Shown here in pieces: positions 8,238 to 17,000 of a stretch of DNA of 34,539 nt. The DNA is from Deltaproteobacteria bacterium (GTDB lineage Bacteria; Myxococcota_A; Polyangia; DRWM01), in the NCBI GenBank assembly GCA_019310245.1, contig JAFDER010000005.1, forward strand, positions 1 to 34,539. The letters are read 5' to 3'. A program made the translations under genes and the position numbers. The notes beneath the pieces are model-generated. The model ran no database searches and had not been told where the DNA came from. It saw only the letters and a list, made by a program, of their open reading frames with translations. Position 1 is the first letter of the stretch; the number at the start of each line of letters is the position of its first letter.

Positions 8238-9144
8238 CCCGTCGCTTCCACCTCTCGTGCATCCAGACCCACTGATCGGGAAAGGCCCTCACGGCACGCT
8301 CCACGTGGCCGTTGATCACCTCGAGCGCACCGTCGAGATCCATCCCCTGCGGCAGGGACACGCGTTCGATCTCGATGCACAGCCGGCCTCCCCGCATCTC
8401 GTGGCAGGAGCCGAAGACCACGCCGCCCCGGTGCCTCAGCGCCAGCCTCGCGGGCGCCTCGATGGTGGGCGCCGGGCGGCCGAGGAAGTCGACGCTCCTC
8501 GAGGGCAGGCTGGTGGACTGATCGACGAACAGGCCCACGATGCGGCCCCGCGAGAGCGCGCCGAGCAGCCGGCGCGGGAGCTCGGGATCGTCCCTGACGA
8601 TGACGTCCACGCCGGCCCGGCGCCGGAGCCAGGCCGTCAGGTCCGTGATGCCGGGATGATAGGACGAACGGCCCACCGCGGAGACGGGCATGCCCCTGGC
8701 CGCGAGCGACCATGCCATGAGCTCCCAGTGGCCGAGGTGTCCGGTGAGGTACAGGACGCCGCGTCGCCTTCCGAGCGCCTCGGCGAGCACGCTCGCCGAG
8801 CGCCCGGGGAGCACCACCCGGTCCAGGATGCGATCGTGCCTGTCCACGTACGCGCACAGCTCTCCGGCCCACCGTCCGAGGTTGACGAACACCTGCCGGG
8901 TCGTGTCGCGCACCCGCCTGCGCTTGAGGCTCTCGGGGTCCCCGGGCAGGCCGAGGACCTCGTCGTAGCGGTCGAGGAGCTGGCGGGAGACCCTCCGGCG
9001 ATCGCTGCCGAGAAGCGCGTAGCCGGCCAGTCCCAGTGCAGCGCCGGCGAGCCGCGCGGCCCGCGGGGGAAGGGGCATTGCCAGGGACACCAGGGCCTCG
9101 AAGAGGAGGTGCAGGGCGTCGTTCTTGAGGCTCGTTCGCTGCAT
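8230..9144 (-). CDS. LpxL/HtrB-family lysophospholipid acyltransferase (lipid A biosynthesis)
   Basis: The 304-aa protein matches the lipid A secondary acyltransferase family in length and motifs. The catalytic H-x4-E is His136-LGHW-Glu141 within LTGHLGHWELMAW. Further family blocks are VGRSSYHPGI, GRIVGLFVDQS and the ending FPDQWVWMHERWKRR. An N-terminal hydrophobic helix (about residues 10-45) would anchor it on the inner face of the cytoplasmic membrane. It would transfer a fatty acyl chain from acyl-ACP to a lipid A precursor; the exact acceptor and chain are not deducible, so lpxL or lpxM is not assigned. The start at ATG 9144 has only a weak ribosome-binding site. The gene is divergent from rplU and convergent (8-bp overlap) with the anti-sigma gene. 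Confidence 0.9.
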   Translation of the reverse strand: MQRTSLKNDALHLLFEALVSLAMPLPPRAARLAGAALGLAGYALLGSDRRRVSRQLLDRYDEVLGLPGDPESLKRRRVRDTTRQVFVNLGRWAGELCAYVDRHDRILDRVVLPGRSASVLAEALGRRRGVLYLTGHLGHWELMAWSLAARGMPVSAVGRSSYHPGITDLTAWLRRRAGVDVIVRDDPELPRRLLGALSRGRIVGLFVDQSTSLPSRSVDFLGRPAPTIEAPARLALRHRGGVVFGSCHEMRGGRLCIEIERVSLPQGMDLDGALEVINGHVERAVRAFPDQWVWMHERWKRRVT

Positions 9145-9157
9145 CGAGGGTTCGCTC

Positions 9158-9186
9158 TTGCCTGCGCAGGATCAATTGTGTATATA
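9158..9186 (+). promoter_or_regulatory. Promoter of rplU-rpmA
   Basis: TTGCCT (9158-9163), exactly 17 nt, then TATATA (9181-9186), preceded by TG (GTGTATATAT), which also resembles an extended -10. The start site would be near 9193, leaving about 28 nt before rplU. Confidence 0.6.
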
Positions 9187-9206
9187 TCTGTGCTCCCCGA
9201 AAGCAA
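9179..9206 (-). promoter_or_regulatory. Candidate promoter of the acyltransferase gene
   Basis: On the minus strand TTGCTT (9206-9201), 16 nt, then TATACA (9184-9179). It shares the TATATATA patch with the divergent rplU promoter, so the two polymerase sites overlap. Confidence 0.4.
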
Positions 9207-9220
9207 GGAATACGGTCATC

Positions 9221-9532
9221 ATGTACGCGATAATCGAGACCGGCGGCAAGCAGTACAGGGTCGAGAAGGGCATGCAGATCCACATCGAGAAGCTGCCCGG
9301 CGAACCGGGGGACAAGCACGTCTTCGAGCGCGTGCTCCTCGTCGGAGACGAGAAGGACACGCGCATCGGCACGCCGATAGTGAAGGGGGCCGAGGTCTCG
9401 GCCAAGATCCTCGATCAGGGCAAGGCGCCGAAGGTGCTGGTCTTCAAGATGAAGCGCCGCAAGAAGTACAGGGTGAAGCGGGGACACAGGCAGATGATGA
9501 CGTTCGTCGAGATCACCGGCATCAAGGGGTGA
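9221..9532 (+). CDS. rplU: 50S ribosomal protein L21
   Basis: At 103 aa this is the standard L21 length. The start [17 protein letters not shown], the central VLLVGDEKD...IGTPIV and the basic [18 protein letters not shown] followed by TFVEITGI are diagnostic for L21. The ATG at 9221 was chosen over an upstream in-frame GTG (9125) because L21 conservation begins exactly here and AAGGAA lies 11 nt upstream. L21 sits in the large ribosomal subunit and binds 23S rRNA. It is followed 4 bp later by rpmA, the usual pairing. The next usual partner obgE is absent here. Confidence 0.98.
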   Translation: MYAIIETGGKQYRVEKGMQIHIEKLPGEPGDKHVFERVLLVGDEKDTRIGTPIVKGAEVSAKILDQGKAPKVLVFKMKRRKKYRVKRGHRQMMTFVEITGIKG

Positions 9533-9536
9533 AACG

Positions 9537-9791
9537 ATGGCCCATAAAAAAGGTCAGGGAAGCTCTCGCAACGGAAGGGACTCGCCCGGTCAGAGAAGAG
9601 GAGTCAAGCGCTTCGGCGGCCAGATCGTCAGGGCCGGCAACATCCTCGTCCGCCAGCTGGGCACCCGCATCCATCCCGGTCGCAACGTGGGCATGGGCCG
9701 GGACTACACGCTCTTCGCGCTGATAGACGGGACCGTCCACTACGAGACGATCCGCAAGCGCAAATACGCCCGCATCGATCCCCCCATGTAA
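9537..9791 (+). CDS. rpmA: 50S ribosomal protein L27
   Basis: At 84 aa, this has the full L27 signature: [20 protein letters not shown] at the N-terminus, then [20 protein letters not shown] and [20 protein letters not shown]. The N-terminal tail reaches the peptidyl-transferase centre and stabilises tRNA; there is no Firmicutes-type cleavable extension. The ribosome-binding site AAGGGGTG overlaps the end of rplU, so the two are co-translated. Downstream there is no obgE; instead a 126-nt RNA-like hairpin starts 61 nt after the stop codon. Confidence 0.98.
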   Translation: MAHKKGQGSSRNGRDSPGQRRGVKRFGGQIVRAGNILVRQLGTRIHPGRNVGMGRDYTLFALIDGTVHYETIRKRKYARIDPPM

Positions 9792-9852
9792 TCCCGTCCG
9801 CTCTCACGATCCTTTAAAAGCAACTCGAATCGCCTTTTCGCCCTGGTTCACC

Positions 9853-9978
9853 TTTCCGCGAACGAGATGCAAGCCAGGCAAGGAAGCGACGAGGCTCGCG
9901 AGGGAGCGTACTCCGGGTACGCGACCGAGCGAGCAGAGGAAGCTGACGCCGCATGGCGCAGCATATCGTTCGCGGAAA
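9853..9978 (+). ncRNA. Long rod-like RNA element with repeated tandem G-A pairs, 3' of rpmA
   Basis: A 13-bp perfect outer stem (9853-9865 with 9966-9978) is followed by ATGC/GCAT (9867-9870 with 9961-9964). Further inside are GGC/GCC (9877-9879 with 9948-9950), CGA-type pairs near 9886/9943, GCTCGC/GCGAGC (9894-9899 with 9929-9934) and a terminal GCGTAC/GTACGC hairpin (9906-9911 with 9917-9922) with a 5-nt loop. Between these helices, tandem GA/AG steps occur at 9883-9884/9945-9946, 9888-9889/9939-9940, 9892-9893/9935-9936, 9900-9901/9927-9928 and 9904-9905/9923-9924. Such pairs are stable only in RNA of the plus strand, which would be the 3' end of the rplU-rpmA transcript. No U-tract follows, so it is not an ordinary terminator. 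Similar GTAC-hairpin intergenic elements are known to me in other proteobacteria, from memory only. Function unknown. Confidence 0.5.
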
Positions 9979-10027
9979 AAAAAAGGCTCGGCGAGTGAGG
10001 TTGGGGGGGGACCTACTCATCCGAGCC
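9976..10027 (-). terminator. Intrinsic terminator of the outer-membrane barrel gene
   Basis: On the minus strand GGCTCGG (10027-10021) pairs with CCGAGCC (9991-9985), with further inner pairs ACTC/GAGT and ACCT/AGGT around a C-rich loop, followed immediately by nine Ts (9984-9976). It lies about 205 nt after the stop of the minus-strand barrel gene. On the plus strand the same hairpin lacks a T-run. Confidence 0.7.
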
Positions 10028-10161
10028 AGTGCCATTCAGTCTCAAGAAGCGTGCCAGGCGGCCCGGGCAGGGCCGACGCGGACAGGATCGGGGCAACCCC
10101 CCGAAAAAGCGCAGCGATCCGGCCTCGCAGCCTCCACACGGGAAGATGACGCAACGGGCCA

Positions 10162-10208
10162 ACCTTTCACTCCTGAAAGGTGGGAGCGTGGAAGCGTTCA
10201 ACGTTGAA
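10162..10208. repeat. Two adjacent small palindromes in the barrel-gene 3' region
   Basis: ACCTTTCA (10162-10169) pairs with TGAAAGGT (10174-10181) around a 4-nt loop. The 12-bp palindrome TTCAACGTTGAA is at 10197-10208. Both sit just downstream of the stop of the minus-strand barrel gene. The word TGAAAGG is shared. Could be RNA hairpins or protein-binding sites; no T-run follows. Confidence 0.4.
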
Positions 10209-10232
10209 AGGCCACGGAGGATTCCGGGCGGA

Positions 10233-11180
10233 TCAGAACGCGAAGTACTTGACCGACAGGACGAGGCGCAGGTCCCTGAGATGGTCGAACCCCTCGTTGA
10301 CCTCGTAGCTGAAGCCCGCCTCGAGGGCGCCCTTCTTCCCCACGTAGCCCGCACCCGCATGGATCGAGTGCGAGCCCGTCAGATCGCTCCAGGCGTACCC
10401 GGTGCGCAGGGGCCAGTGATCGGCGATGAACGCCTCGGCGCCGATCATGTACCGCGGCCACACCTTCTCGTCGCTGTCCAGGAGCTTCCTGCCGCTCCAG
10501 AAGTCGAGAAGGACGTCGAACGAGACCTGGAAGATGGACACCTGGGCGTAGATGCTCAAGCCCAGCATGATCGGCGCCAGGGGGGACTTGATGTGCGTGA
10601 GGTTGTAGCCCACGACGGCGATGCCGAGGTGGTTCCTGATGATGCGGATCGTCAGCCCCGCATCCAGCGAGAAGTGGCTCAGGTCCCTCCCGTAGGGATT
10701 GAGATCGGCATCCGGCTCGAGCTCGTCCGGACGGGGCGTGTCGATCTCGGCCCGCTTGTAGTGAAGGCTCATGCCGAGGCTCAGCTGCGGGATGATGGCG
10801 TAGGCGAGCCCGAGGAAGAGGTTGTGGAGCTGCAGCTCGCTCGACTGCTTGCCCTCGCCCACGAACTTGAAGAAGTAGCCGAGCCCCATCCCGAGCCGCG
10901 ACGTGATCGAGTCCACGACGCTCGCCCCGACCATGTGCATGTCGTACTTGTCGTCGAAGATGTAGGAGCTCTCGACGTGATAGGACTTGCTCATGGCGAT
11001 GCCGGCCGGATTCATGTACAGGGCGGAGGTGGCGAAGGCGCTCGCCCTCAGGGCCCCTCCCATGCCGAGCGAGCGGGCGTCCATGAGCTCGAAGTCAGTG
11101 GCATGGGCGGGGCGGGCCACGGCGAGGAGCGAGGCCGCAGCGAGCGCGACCGCCACCAGCATCTTCCGGTCCGCCAACAC
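10233..11180 (-). CDS. Outer-membrane beta-barrel protein with NPAG motif (315 aa)
   Basis: The start chosen is GTG at 11180, with AGGAAGGAG 9 nt upstream; ATG at 11162 is an alternative. The frame extends further upstream to 11378 but that part is antisense to tRNA-Ser and is rejected. A signal peptide ends near ARPAHA. The mature N-terminus MDARSLGMGGALRA...ALYMNPAGIA is the typical opening of PorV/FadL-like outer-membrane barrels. It is followed by alternating amphipathic strands with aromatic ends (VESSYIF, RLGMGLGYFFKF, LHNLFLGLAYAI, LSVKYFAF), with a terminal Phe as expected for Bam-dependent insertion. Role could be hydrophobic substrate transport or a secretion accessory; not resolvable from sequence. 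It stands alone with its own terminator. Confidence 0.8.
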   Translation of the reverse strand: MLADRKMLVAVALAAASLLAVARPAHATDFELMDARSLGMGGALRASAFATSALYMNPAGIAMSKSYHVESSYIFDDKYDMHMVGASVVDSITSRLGMGLGYFFKFVGEGKQSSELQLHNLFLGLAYAIIPQLSLGMSLHYKRAEIDTPRPDELEPDADLNPYGRDLSHFSLDAGLTIRIIRNHLGIAVVGYNLTHIKSPLAPIMLGLSIYAQVSIFQVSFDVLLDFWSGRKLLDSDEKVWPRYMIGAEAFIADHWPLRTGYAWSDLTGSHSIHAGAGYVGKKGALEAGFSYEVNEGFDHLRDLRLVLSVKYFAF

Positions 11181-11263
11181 GCGAATGCACTCCTTCCTCG
11201 TCACTGTATAACGGAAGCGCGTGACGGGGATCCAATATTCCGACGGCCACGGGGCGGTTTCCC

Positions 11264-11291
11264 TTGAAATGGAAGCGTGGATGTCTATCAT
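11264..11291 (+). promoter_or_regulatory. Promoter of tRNA-Ser
   Basis: TTGAAA (11264-11269), 16 nt, then TATCAT (11286-11291). The expected start site is within one or two bases of the tRNA 5' end at 11299. Confidence 0.6.
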
Positions 11292-11298
11292 CGGCCCT

Positions 11299-11386
11299 GG
11301 AGAGATGGCCGAGCGGTTGAAGGCGCCAGACTCGAAATCTGGTGTGCGCCCTGTGCGTACCGTGGGTTCGAATCCCACTCTCTCCG
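11299..11386 (+). tRNA. tRNA-Ser (anticodon CGA)
   Basis: The acceptor stem GGAGAGA (11299-11305) pairs with TCTCTCC (11379-11385), with discriminator G at 11386. The anticodon stem CCAGA/TCTGG encloses the loop CTCGAAA, giving anticodon CGA for codon UCG. The T arm carries GGTTCGAATCC, and a long variable arm (class II) is present, as required for serine. The CCA end is not encoded. The gene is convergent with the lipoprotein gene, whose stop codon is only 7 bp away. Confidence 0.95.
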
Positions 11387-11393
11387 CCCGGGC

Positions 11394-13445
11394 CTAGGAA
11401 GGCGGGCCGCCCTCGATGACGGGCGGCACCATGAAGTAGACCTCCCGGGTGTCGAGAACCGTGATGGAGTCGCCTATCACCTCGACGTAGGCGATGAAGA
11501 CCTGGGGCTCGTCCGTGGCCGGAACGGTCATGTTGCGCTCGGGGTAGATGTCGAAGCAGACCGTGGTGCCGGGAAGGACGTCGACGAAGAGGTCGGGGTA
11601 GGTGTCGCCGTCCGTGTCCGCGGCCGTGAGTCCTCCCACGCAGACCATGGAGGGATCGGTGGGATCCGCCACGCCGCCCACCGTGTTGGGCACGATGCGG
11701 TCGATGAACACCGTGGCGTCCACGCCATCCGTGTCGTCGTCGCGGCCCACGGCGGAGATGTCCATGGGAACGTTGTGGGCCAGGGTATCGATGGCGTCCA
11801 CCACCTCGGTGCCGAGGCCCGTCCCGCTCGAGCTGATGCCAAAGACGAGCGGCGTGCCCGTGATGTCCACGGCACCCGTATCCGTCGCGATGGAGGTGCA
11901 GTGGCCGGTGACGTCGCCGTAGCCCGGGCTCCAGATCCCGATCACCTTGGCGTGGATGGCGTTGAGCGCCGTGACCGCCTCGACGTAGGTGGGGGGCGTG
12001 GGCGAGATGCCCGAGTAGGCGTCGAACCCGCCCGGGCCGTTGTGGAATGTGGCATCCGTGATGAGCACGATGATGGGCACGGCGCCCGAGCGAAAGCACG
12101 GGTAGCCCATCTCGCCGGACACGCAGGCCGTGGTCCCCGCAAGGTACGATCCGAGCCCCAGCCCCGTGGCCGTGGCCCACAGGGCCGGCACGTCGCTCTC
12201 GGAACCGTCGGCCCCGTAGTGTGTGCCGAGGGCGTTGACCGCGGCCTGGGCGTCGCCGGGCACCGACGTCATGCGCTGGTTGAGCTGGAAGACCACGTCG
12301 CCCGAACCGGCGCTGCCGTAAGGCGAGACGGGGTAGTCGTCGAACCGGCCCACGCCGAACCAGACGTCCGGGATGAGCGTGGCCACGCTCGGGATGATCG
12401 TGGACGAGAGGCTGCTCCTGAGGTTCGCGATCTCGCCTCCCATGCTCCCGGTCGTGTCCATCACGAAGAACACGTCCGCCATCTGGATGTCGGTGGAGAA
12501 GACGAGCGTGTCCATCGACGGGTCGGGATCCTCGTCGAAGGGAACGAGGAAGTAGAAGTTGCCCTCGGAGAGGGGGTTCGAGTCGGCGTCGAGCGGATCC
12601 GTCCCGGCACCGACCTCGATGAGGTCGGGGGCCCCGTCGCCGTCCGAGTCCTCGTTGTACGGGTCGAGCCCGTTCTCGAACTCCCACCTGTCGCCCAGCC
12701 CGTCGTTGTCGGAGTCCAGGTCGCGGAAGTCGGGCGTTCCGTCGCCGTCCGTGTCGCGCGGCCAGGTGGAGATGTCCTCGTCCCCGGCCTCGGTGGCATC
12801 CGGGATCCCGTCACCGTCCGTGTCCAGGTCGTGGCGGTCGACGATGAGGTCGCCGTCCACGTCCGACTCGGCGGGACGCTCCTGCTGGTCCGAGATGTTG
12901 TCGTTGTCCGAGTCCAGGTCCATGTAGTCGGGGACGCCGTCGCCGTCGAAGTCCACGGGCGCGGAGGGGTCCCCGCCGATCTCCGTGCGGTCGTCGATGC
13001 TGTCACCATCGTTGTCAAGATCCGCGAAGTCGTGCACGCCGTCACCGTCCGTGTCCGCCCATCCCTCGGACACGTCCAGGATGCCGTTGCCATCGCTGTC
13101 CTGGTCGCGGAAGTCGGGCGTCCCGTCCCCGTCGGCGTCGCGCGGAGGGCTCCACGTGTCCGTGTCCCCGGCCTCGATGGAATCGGGAATCGTGTCGCCG
13201 TCCGAATCGCTGTCCTCGAAGTCCGGAGTCCCGTCCCCGTCGGTGTCGGTGCCCTCCATCCTGCCCTCGTCGTCGTCCGCGATCGTGTCGCCATCCGCGT
13301 CGGGGCGGGGCATCAACGAATCGGTCGACGTGTCGAGCCCCTCGGTGAACCCGTCATGGAGCGTGAACGGCGATTTCGTCCCACCGCACGCGATGAGGGT
13401 GACGGCCAAGAGCGCGAGGGTGCAGTGAACTGCTCGATGTGACAT
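11394..13445 (-). CDS. Lipoprotein with thrombospondin type-3 repeats and a von Willebrand A domain (683 aa)
   Basis: The signal peptide ends in a lipobox (LIAC, Cys20), so it is anchored as a lipoprotein, probably in the outer membrane. Residues about 46-290 are a run of calcium-binding Asp-rich repeats of the thrombospondin type-3 kind (DADGDG-x-PD and DLDSDNDG spacing, ten or more copies). A VWA domain begins near residue 323 with the metal-site motif DTTGS (Asp330 to Ser334) and includes LITDATFH further on. The C-terminal region (about 560-683) is beta-rich. VWA domains bind protein ligands through a divalent metal, so a role in surface adhesion or recognition is likely (inference). The ribosome-binding site AGGAAGGA precedes the ATG at 13445. 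The 3' end abuts tRNA-Ser on the opposite strand. Confidence 0.9.
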   Translation of the reverse strand: MSHRAVHCTLALLAVTLIACGGTKSPFTLHDGFTEGLDTSTDSLMPRPDADGDTIADDDEGRMEGTDTDGDGTPDFEDSDSDGDTIPDSIEAGDTDTWSPPRDADGDGTPDFRDQDSDGNGILDVSEGWADTDGDGVHDFADLDNDGDSIDDRTEIGGDPSAPVDFDGDGVPDYMDLDSDNDNISDQQERPAESDVDGDLIVDRHDLDTDGDGIPDATEAGDEDISTWPRDTDGDGTPDFRDLDSDNDGLGDRWEFENGLDPYNEDSDGDGAPDLIEVGAGTDPLDADSNPLSEGNFYFLVPFDEDPDPSMDTLVFSTDIQMADVFFVMDTTGSMGGEIANLRSSLSSTIIPSVATLIPDVWFGVGRFDDYPVSPYGSAGSGDVVFQLNQRMTSVPGDAQAAVNALGTHYGADGSESDVPALWATATGLGLGSYLAGTTACVSGEMGYPCFRSGAVPIIVLITDATFHNGPGGFDAYSGISPTPPTYVEAVTALNAIHAKVIGIWSPGYGDVTGHCTSIATDTGAVDITGTPLVFGISSSGTGLGTEVVDAIDTLAHNVPMDISAVGRDDDTDGVDATVFIDRIVPNTVGGVADPTDPSMVCVGGLTAADTDGDTYPDLFVDVLPGTTVCFDIYPERNMTVPATDEPQVFIAYVEVIGDSITVLDTREVYFMVPPVIEGGPPS

Positions 13446-13496
13446 GGGTGACGTTCCTTCCTCGAACTCGGGTTAACGAGATCGATGTCCTCTCAA

Positions 13497-13524
13497 ATAA
13501 TACAGTAGATCGAAACGGCTTCAA
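13497..13524 (-). promoter_or_regulatory. Promoter of the VWA lipoprotein gene
   Basis: On the minus strand TTGAAG (13524-13519) overlaps the nadD stop codon; after 16 nt comes TATTAT (13502-13497, five of six consensus bases). The leader to the ATG at 13445 would be about 45 nt. Confidence 0.55.
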
Positions 13525-14087
13525 GGTTGAAGGGACGCGTAGATCCCGTGTTCCTCGATGTACTCGAGGACGGAGGCGGGCACGAGTTCGGCGGGCCTGC
13601 GCCCCGAGGCGAGCAGTCTCCTGACCTCGGTGGAGCTGATCGGAGCCGGAGCCGGCAGAGAGGCAGGGTGGGCCCCGTAGCCCGCGCGCGCCACGTGAAT
13701 GGGCTCGGCCAGGGCTGCGATCTCATCGAACCCGTGCCAGCGGTCGCGCTCCAGGAGGATGTCCGCACCGATGACCATCCTCAGCCGAACTCCCTCGTTC
13801 TCCCGGGCCAGCGCCTCGAGCATGTCGATCGTCCGTCCCGACAGATCGAGCCTGCCCTCGATGTCCGAGGCCTCGATGCCGGCGCCCGCCTCATCGGCGA
13901 GCAGACGGCACATCGCCAGCCGGTGCTCGAAGGGCGCCGCGGCCTTGCCAAGGGGGTGGCGGATGCACGGCACGAGGAGCACGCGGCAGCAGTCCGACCT
14001 CTCGAGGACGAGCCGGGACACGGCAAGGTGTGCTGCGTGGGGGGGATCGAATGTGCCGCCAAGGACGGCGATCACATCCCCCGTCAC
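13521..14087 (-). CDS. nadD: Nicotinate-nucleotide adenylyltransferase
   Basis: The 188-aa protein has the nucleotidyltransferase signature GGTFDPPHAAH (residues 10-20, including the HxxH-type His17 and His20), the GAD motif at 108-110 and the closing ISSTEVR motif (150-156). These place it in NadD, which makes deamido-NAD from nicotinate mononucleotide and ATP in NAD synthesis. The start is GTG at 14087, directly adjacent to the stop of the giant TPR gene and preceded by GGTGAGGAG. A second in-frame GTG four codons later would also give a normal NadD N-terminus. It is the last gene of the minus-strand unit that begins with the two giant TPR genes. Confidence 0.95.
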   Translation of the reverse strand: MTGDVIAVLGGTFDPPHAAHLAVSRLVLERSDCCRVLLVPCIRHPLGKAAAPFEHRLAMCRLLADEAGAGIEASDIEGRLDLSGRTIDMLEALARENEGVRLRMVIGADILLERDRWHGFDEIAALAEPIHVARAGYGAHPASLPAPAPISSTEVRRLLASGRRPAELVPASVLEYIEEHGIYASLQP

Positions 14088-17000
14088 CTACTCCTCACCG
14101 GGCAGGCATCGGGAGAACCGGCCCGACATGATGAACTCCACGAGTCTCGCCAGGGCGGGCGACTCCCGCAGGGCCTTCGCGGCCGCGTAGTCCGTGGCAA
14201 AAGGCTCGTCCATCGAGGAGACCTGCCAGACGAACTGCAGGGCGCCGGGGATGTCGCCGCACGCGAGCAGTGCCGCCGCGTCAGCGTACCCCGTGACGTC
14301 CGCGTAAAGGTTCGCGACGTCGATGAGCTGGTCTCCCGAGCACTCGAGCGCCGGCCCCAGGAGCTCCTCCCTGGCCTTGCGCGGGAAGTTCTTGCGCAGC
14401 GAGGTGGACAGCGCCGCGGTCTCGTCGGCCGAGACTCCCGAGACGAAGTACGAGGGCTCGAACTGCTGAACGAGCGCGACCCAGAGCGCCGGCAGGCTCG
14501 CCTCGGTCATGCTCACGAAGGGCACGAGGCCGGAGGCGGAGAGCCGTGAGCCCCAGGCGAACACGAAGCGCTTCTGTGCCTCGTCGAGCGACCTGTAGAG
14601 AGGCTCGCCGACCACGAGGAGGGGGGGGTTGTCGGACAGCACCGTCAGGCAGTTCGGGATGAGGTCCGTGGCGTGCACCTGGAGGGGCTTGATGCCGAAG
14701 TGGCGAGCGGCCTCCTCGACGAGCTTCGTGTCCGAGGAGAACCGCTTGGAGAGCCTCGTCGCACGGGAGATGCCGTACTGCTTCGAGTCGTAGCCCACGC
14801 TCTTGAGGATCACCTCGCGGAGCCTGGCCACGAGGACGCGGAAGCTCGGAGTGAAGGACTTGGGAGCGAGGTGGTCCTCGAGCCCGGGTTCATTCAGCCA
14901 GGATCCGGCGGACCACGTGATGCGGCCTCCTGCATCCTCGTAGGGCACCTGCTCCGTCGGGTGCAGGTCGAACAGCCCCTCGAGCAGGGTGCCGGCGATG
15001 CGAATGTCCTTGTCCACGCCGCTCTCCCGGGCGATCTGGAACACGGTGTGGTAGAGCGCGATGTTGCCCGGGTCCGACTTCGCGAAGACCTTCAGGTCTC
15101 CAAGCGACCTCTCGAGATGGAAAGACAGGGCGCGCTGGTCTCCCTGCTGCCTGTACAGGCGCACGAGCGAGACGACCGGCTCCGGCAGCCCGGGCACGAG
15201 CTTTCGCGCCATCTCGAACGTCTGCTCGGCGCGCCTCAGATCGCCGCCGCCGGTCTGCCACAACCGCCCCGCGACCACGAGCCACCGGGCCTTCTCCTCG
15301 TCTTCCTCGGAATCGTTGTACAGGAACTCGGCCATCTTCAGGCCCTTCTCCCAGGCGCCGGTCTTCTCGTACAGGGCGACGAGCTGCCGCGCGACGTCCA
15401 GATCCTGTTCGCCCGTCGCGAGCACCTTCTCGAAGCAGACGATCGCGCGCTCATCGTTCGGCACGTGGTCCACGTACATGCCGCCGAGCTTGCGGAACAC
15501 GTCCACGCTCTCCTCGTCGGTCATGGGAAGCATGGCCCGTTCCTGAAGGCTGCTGACGGCCTCCTCCCAGAGCCCGGTGCGCATGCAGAGGCCTGCCAGG
15601 TTCGAGAGGCTCATCGCATCCTCGGGTTGATCGGCGAGCACGCGCCTGAGCGACGCGATGGCCTCCTCCTGCCTGCCAGCCTGCTCGTAGACGCCCGCCA
15701 GGTCCCTGAGCAACTCGTGCCGGTCCTCCGCGCTCTCGACGGCGAGGATCCGCTCCTCGATCAGCGTGGCGACGCGGTCCCACTCTCCGAGCGAGCTGAA
15801 GTGATCCCGGAGGGTCCCGAAGCCGCGCGAGTCGGAGGGATCGAGCGACACGGCCTGCTCGAAGCACTGAACGGCCCAGCCTCCCTCCTTGAGCCTGTCA
15901 CGGTAGATCGTCCCGGCCCTGAGGAAATCCTCCACGCCGAAGGCGAGCTGCTTCGTCAGCGAGGCGGCCTGCCTGGCGAAGGCCGCAGCAGTGGCCCAGT
16001 CCTCGCGGGTGGTGGCCAGCTGCTCGACGAGAAGGGCCGCGATGGGGTTGGTCGGGAGCTTCTCCTGGGCCTCGCGGGCAAGGGACAGGGCGCGCTCCGG
16101 GTCCTTCTCGAAGAACATGAGCGCAAGGATCCACATGATGCCGCCCTGCTCGCGGTCCCCTTCCATGGCCCCTGCCATCTCGGAGAGGACCGACATGAGC
16201 ATCTCGCGGTCACCGGTCCTGCGCGCCTGGGCATCGGCCACGAGCAGGAGCGGCAGATCCTGGGCACGCGCCTCGAGCACGTCGCGCACGAGTGCATCGG
16301 CGTGAGGCCGGAGCGACTCGTCTCCTCGGCCCAGCGAGCGGACGGCCAGCCACGCGAACGCCGACGACTCGTCGCTGCCGGCCAGCTGTCTCGCCATGGC
16401 CTCGAGCGGCGCGGCAACCTCGTCCAGCCTGCCACGGGCAAGCAGCTCGGAGTACAGGAAGCGCAGGCAGAAGAGGCTGCCCACGTTCGGGATCTCGCGC
16501 AGGGACTCGGCCTCGGCCATCGCCATCGACGTCTCGCCCTTGAGGAAACCGTCGACGAAGACCATGCGCGAGAGGATTGGCTCCGAGTGCTCCCCCTCCG
16601 GAAGCCTCTTCATCGCGGCGATGAGAAGACCGGCCGCGTCGTCCCATCTGCCGGACAGCCAGGACGTGGCCTCGAGCAGGCCGTCCGCGGCAGCCTTCCA
16701 GCCGGATCCGGTGATCCTGTCGAGGGCAGAAGAGGTCTTGTGCGGGTCCGCGGCCGCCCAGCGGCGGGCCGCGTCGAACCACCAGCGATCCGCAGCCTCC
16801 CCCTCGAGACCGGAGGCGATCCGCTCGGTGGACTCGGCCGCAAGGGCCGGGAAGCCCTCGAGGCTGGCGATGAACAGGGGCAGGAACGTGTCGTCGCCCG
16901 ACGCTTCGAGATGCGACCTGAGATCCTGCTCCCCGAGCGACGAGCCAGCGCCGAGGCTCAGCAGGGCGACACGTTCGCCCTGGATGCGGCCCGACGCGCC

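Noticed and set aside
11181-11378. N-terminal extension of the barrel protein to 11378
   Set aside because: The extra residues are the antisense of tRNA-Ser, and the GTG at 11180 has a strong ribosome-binding site.
12559-13428. DNA-level tandem repeat or CRISPR-like array
   Set aside because: The repetition is the codon pattern of the Asp-rich calcium repeats in the lipoprotein, with irregular unit length and no spacers.
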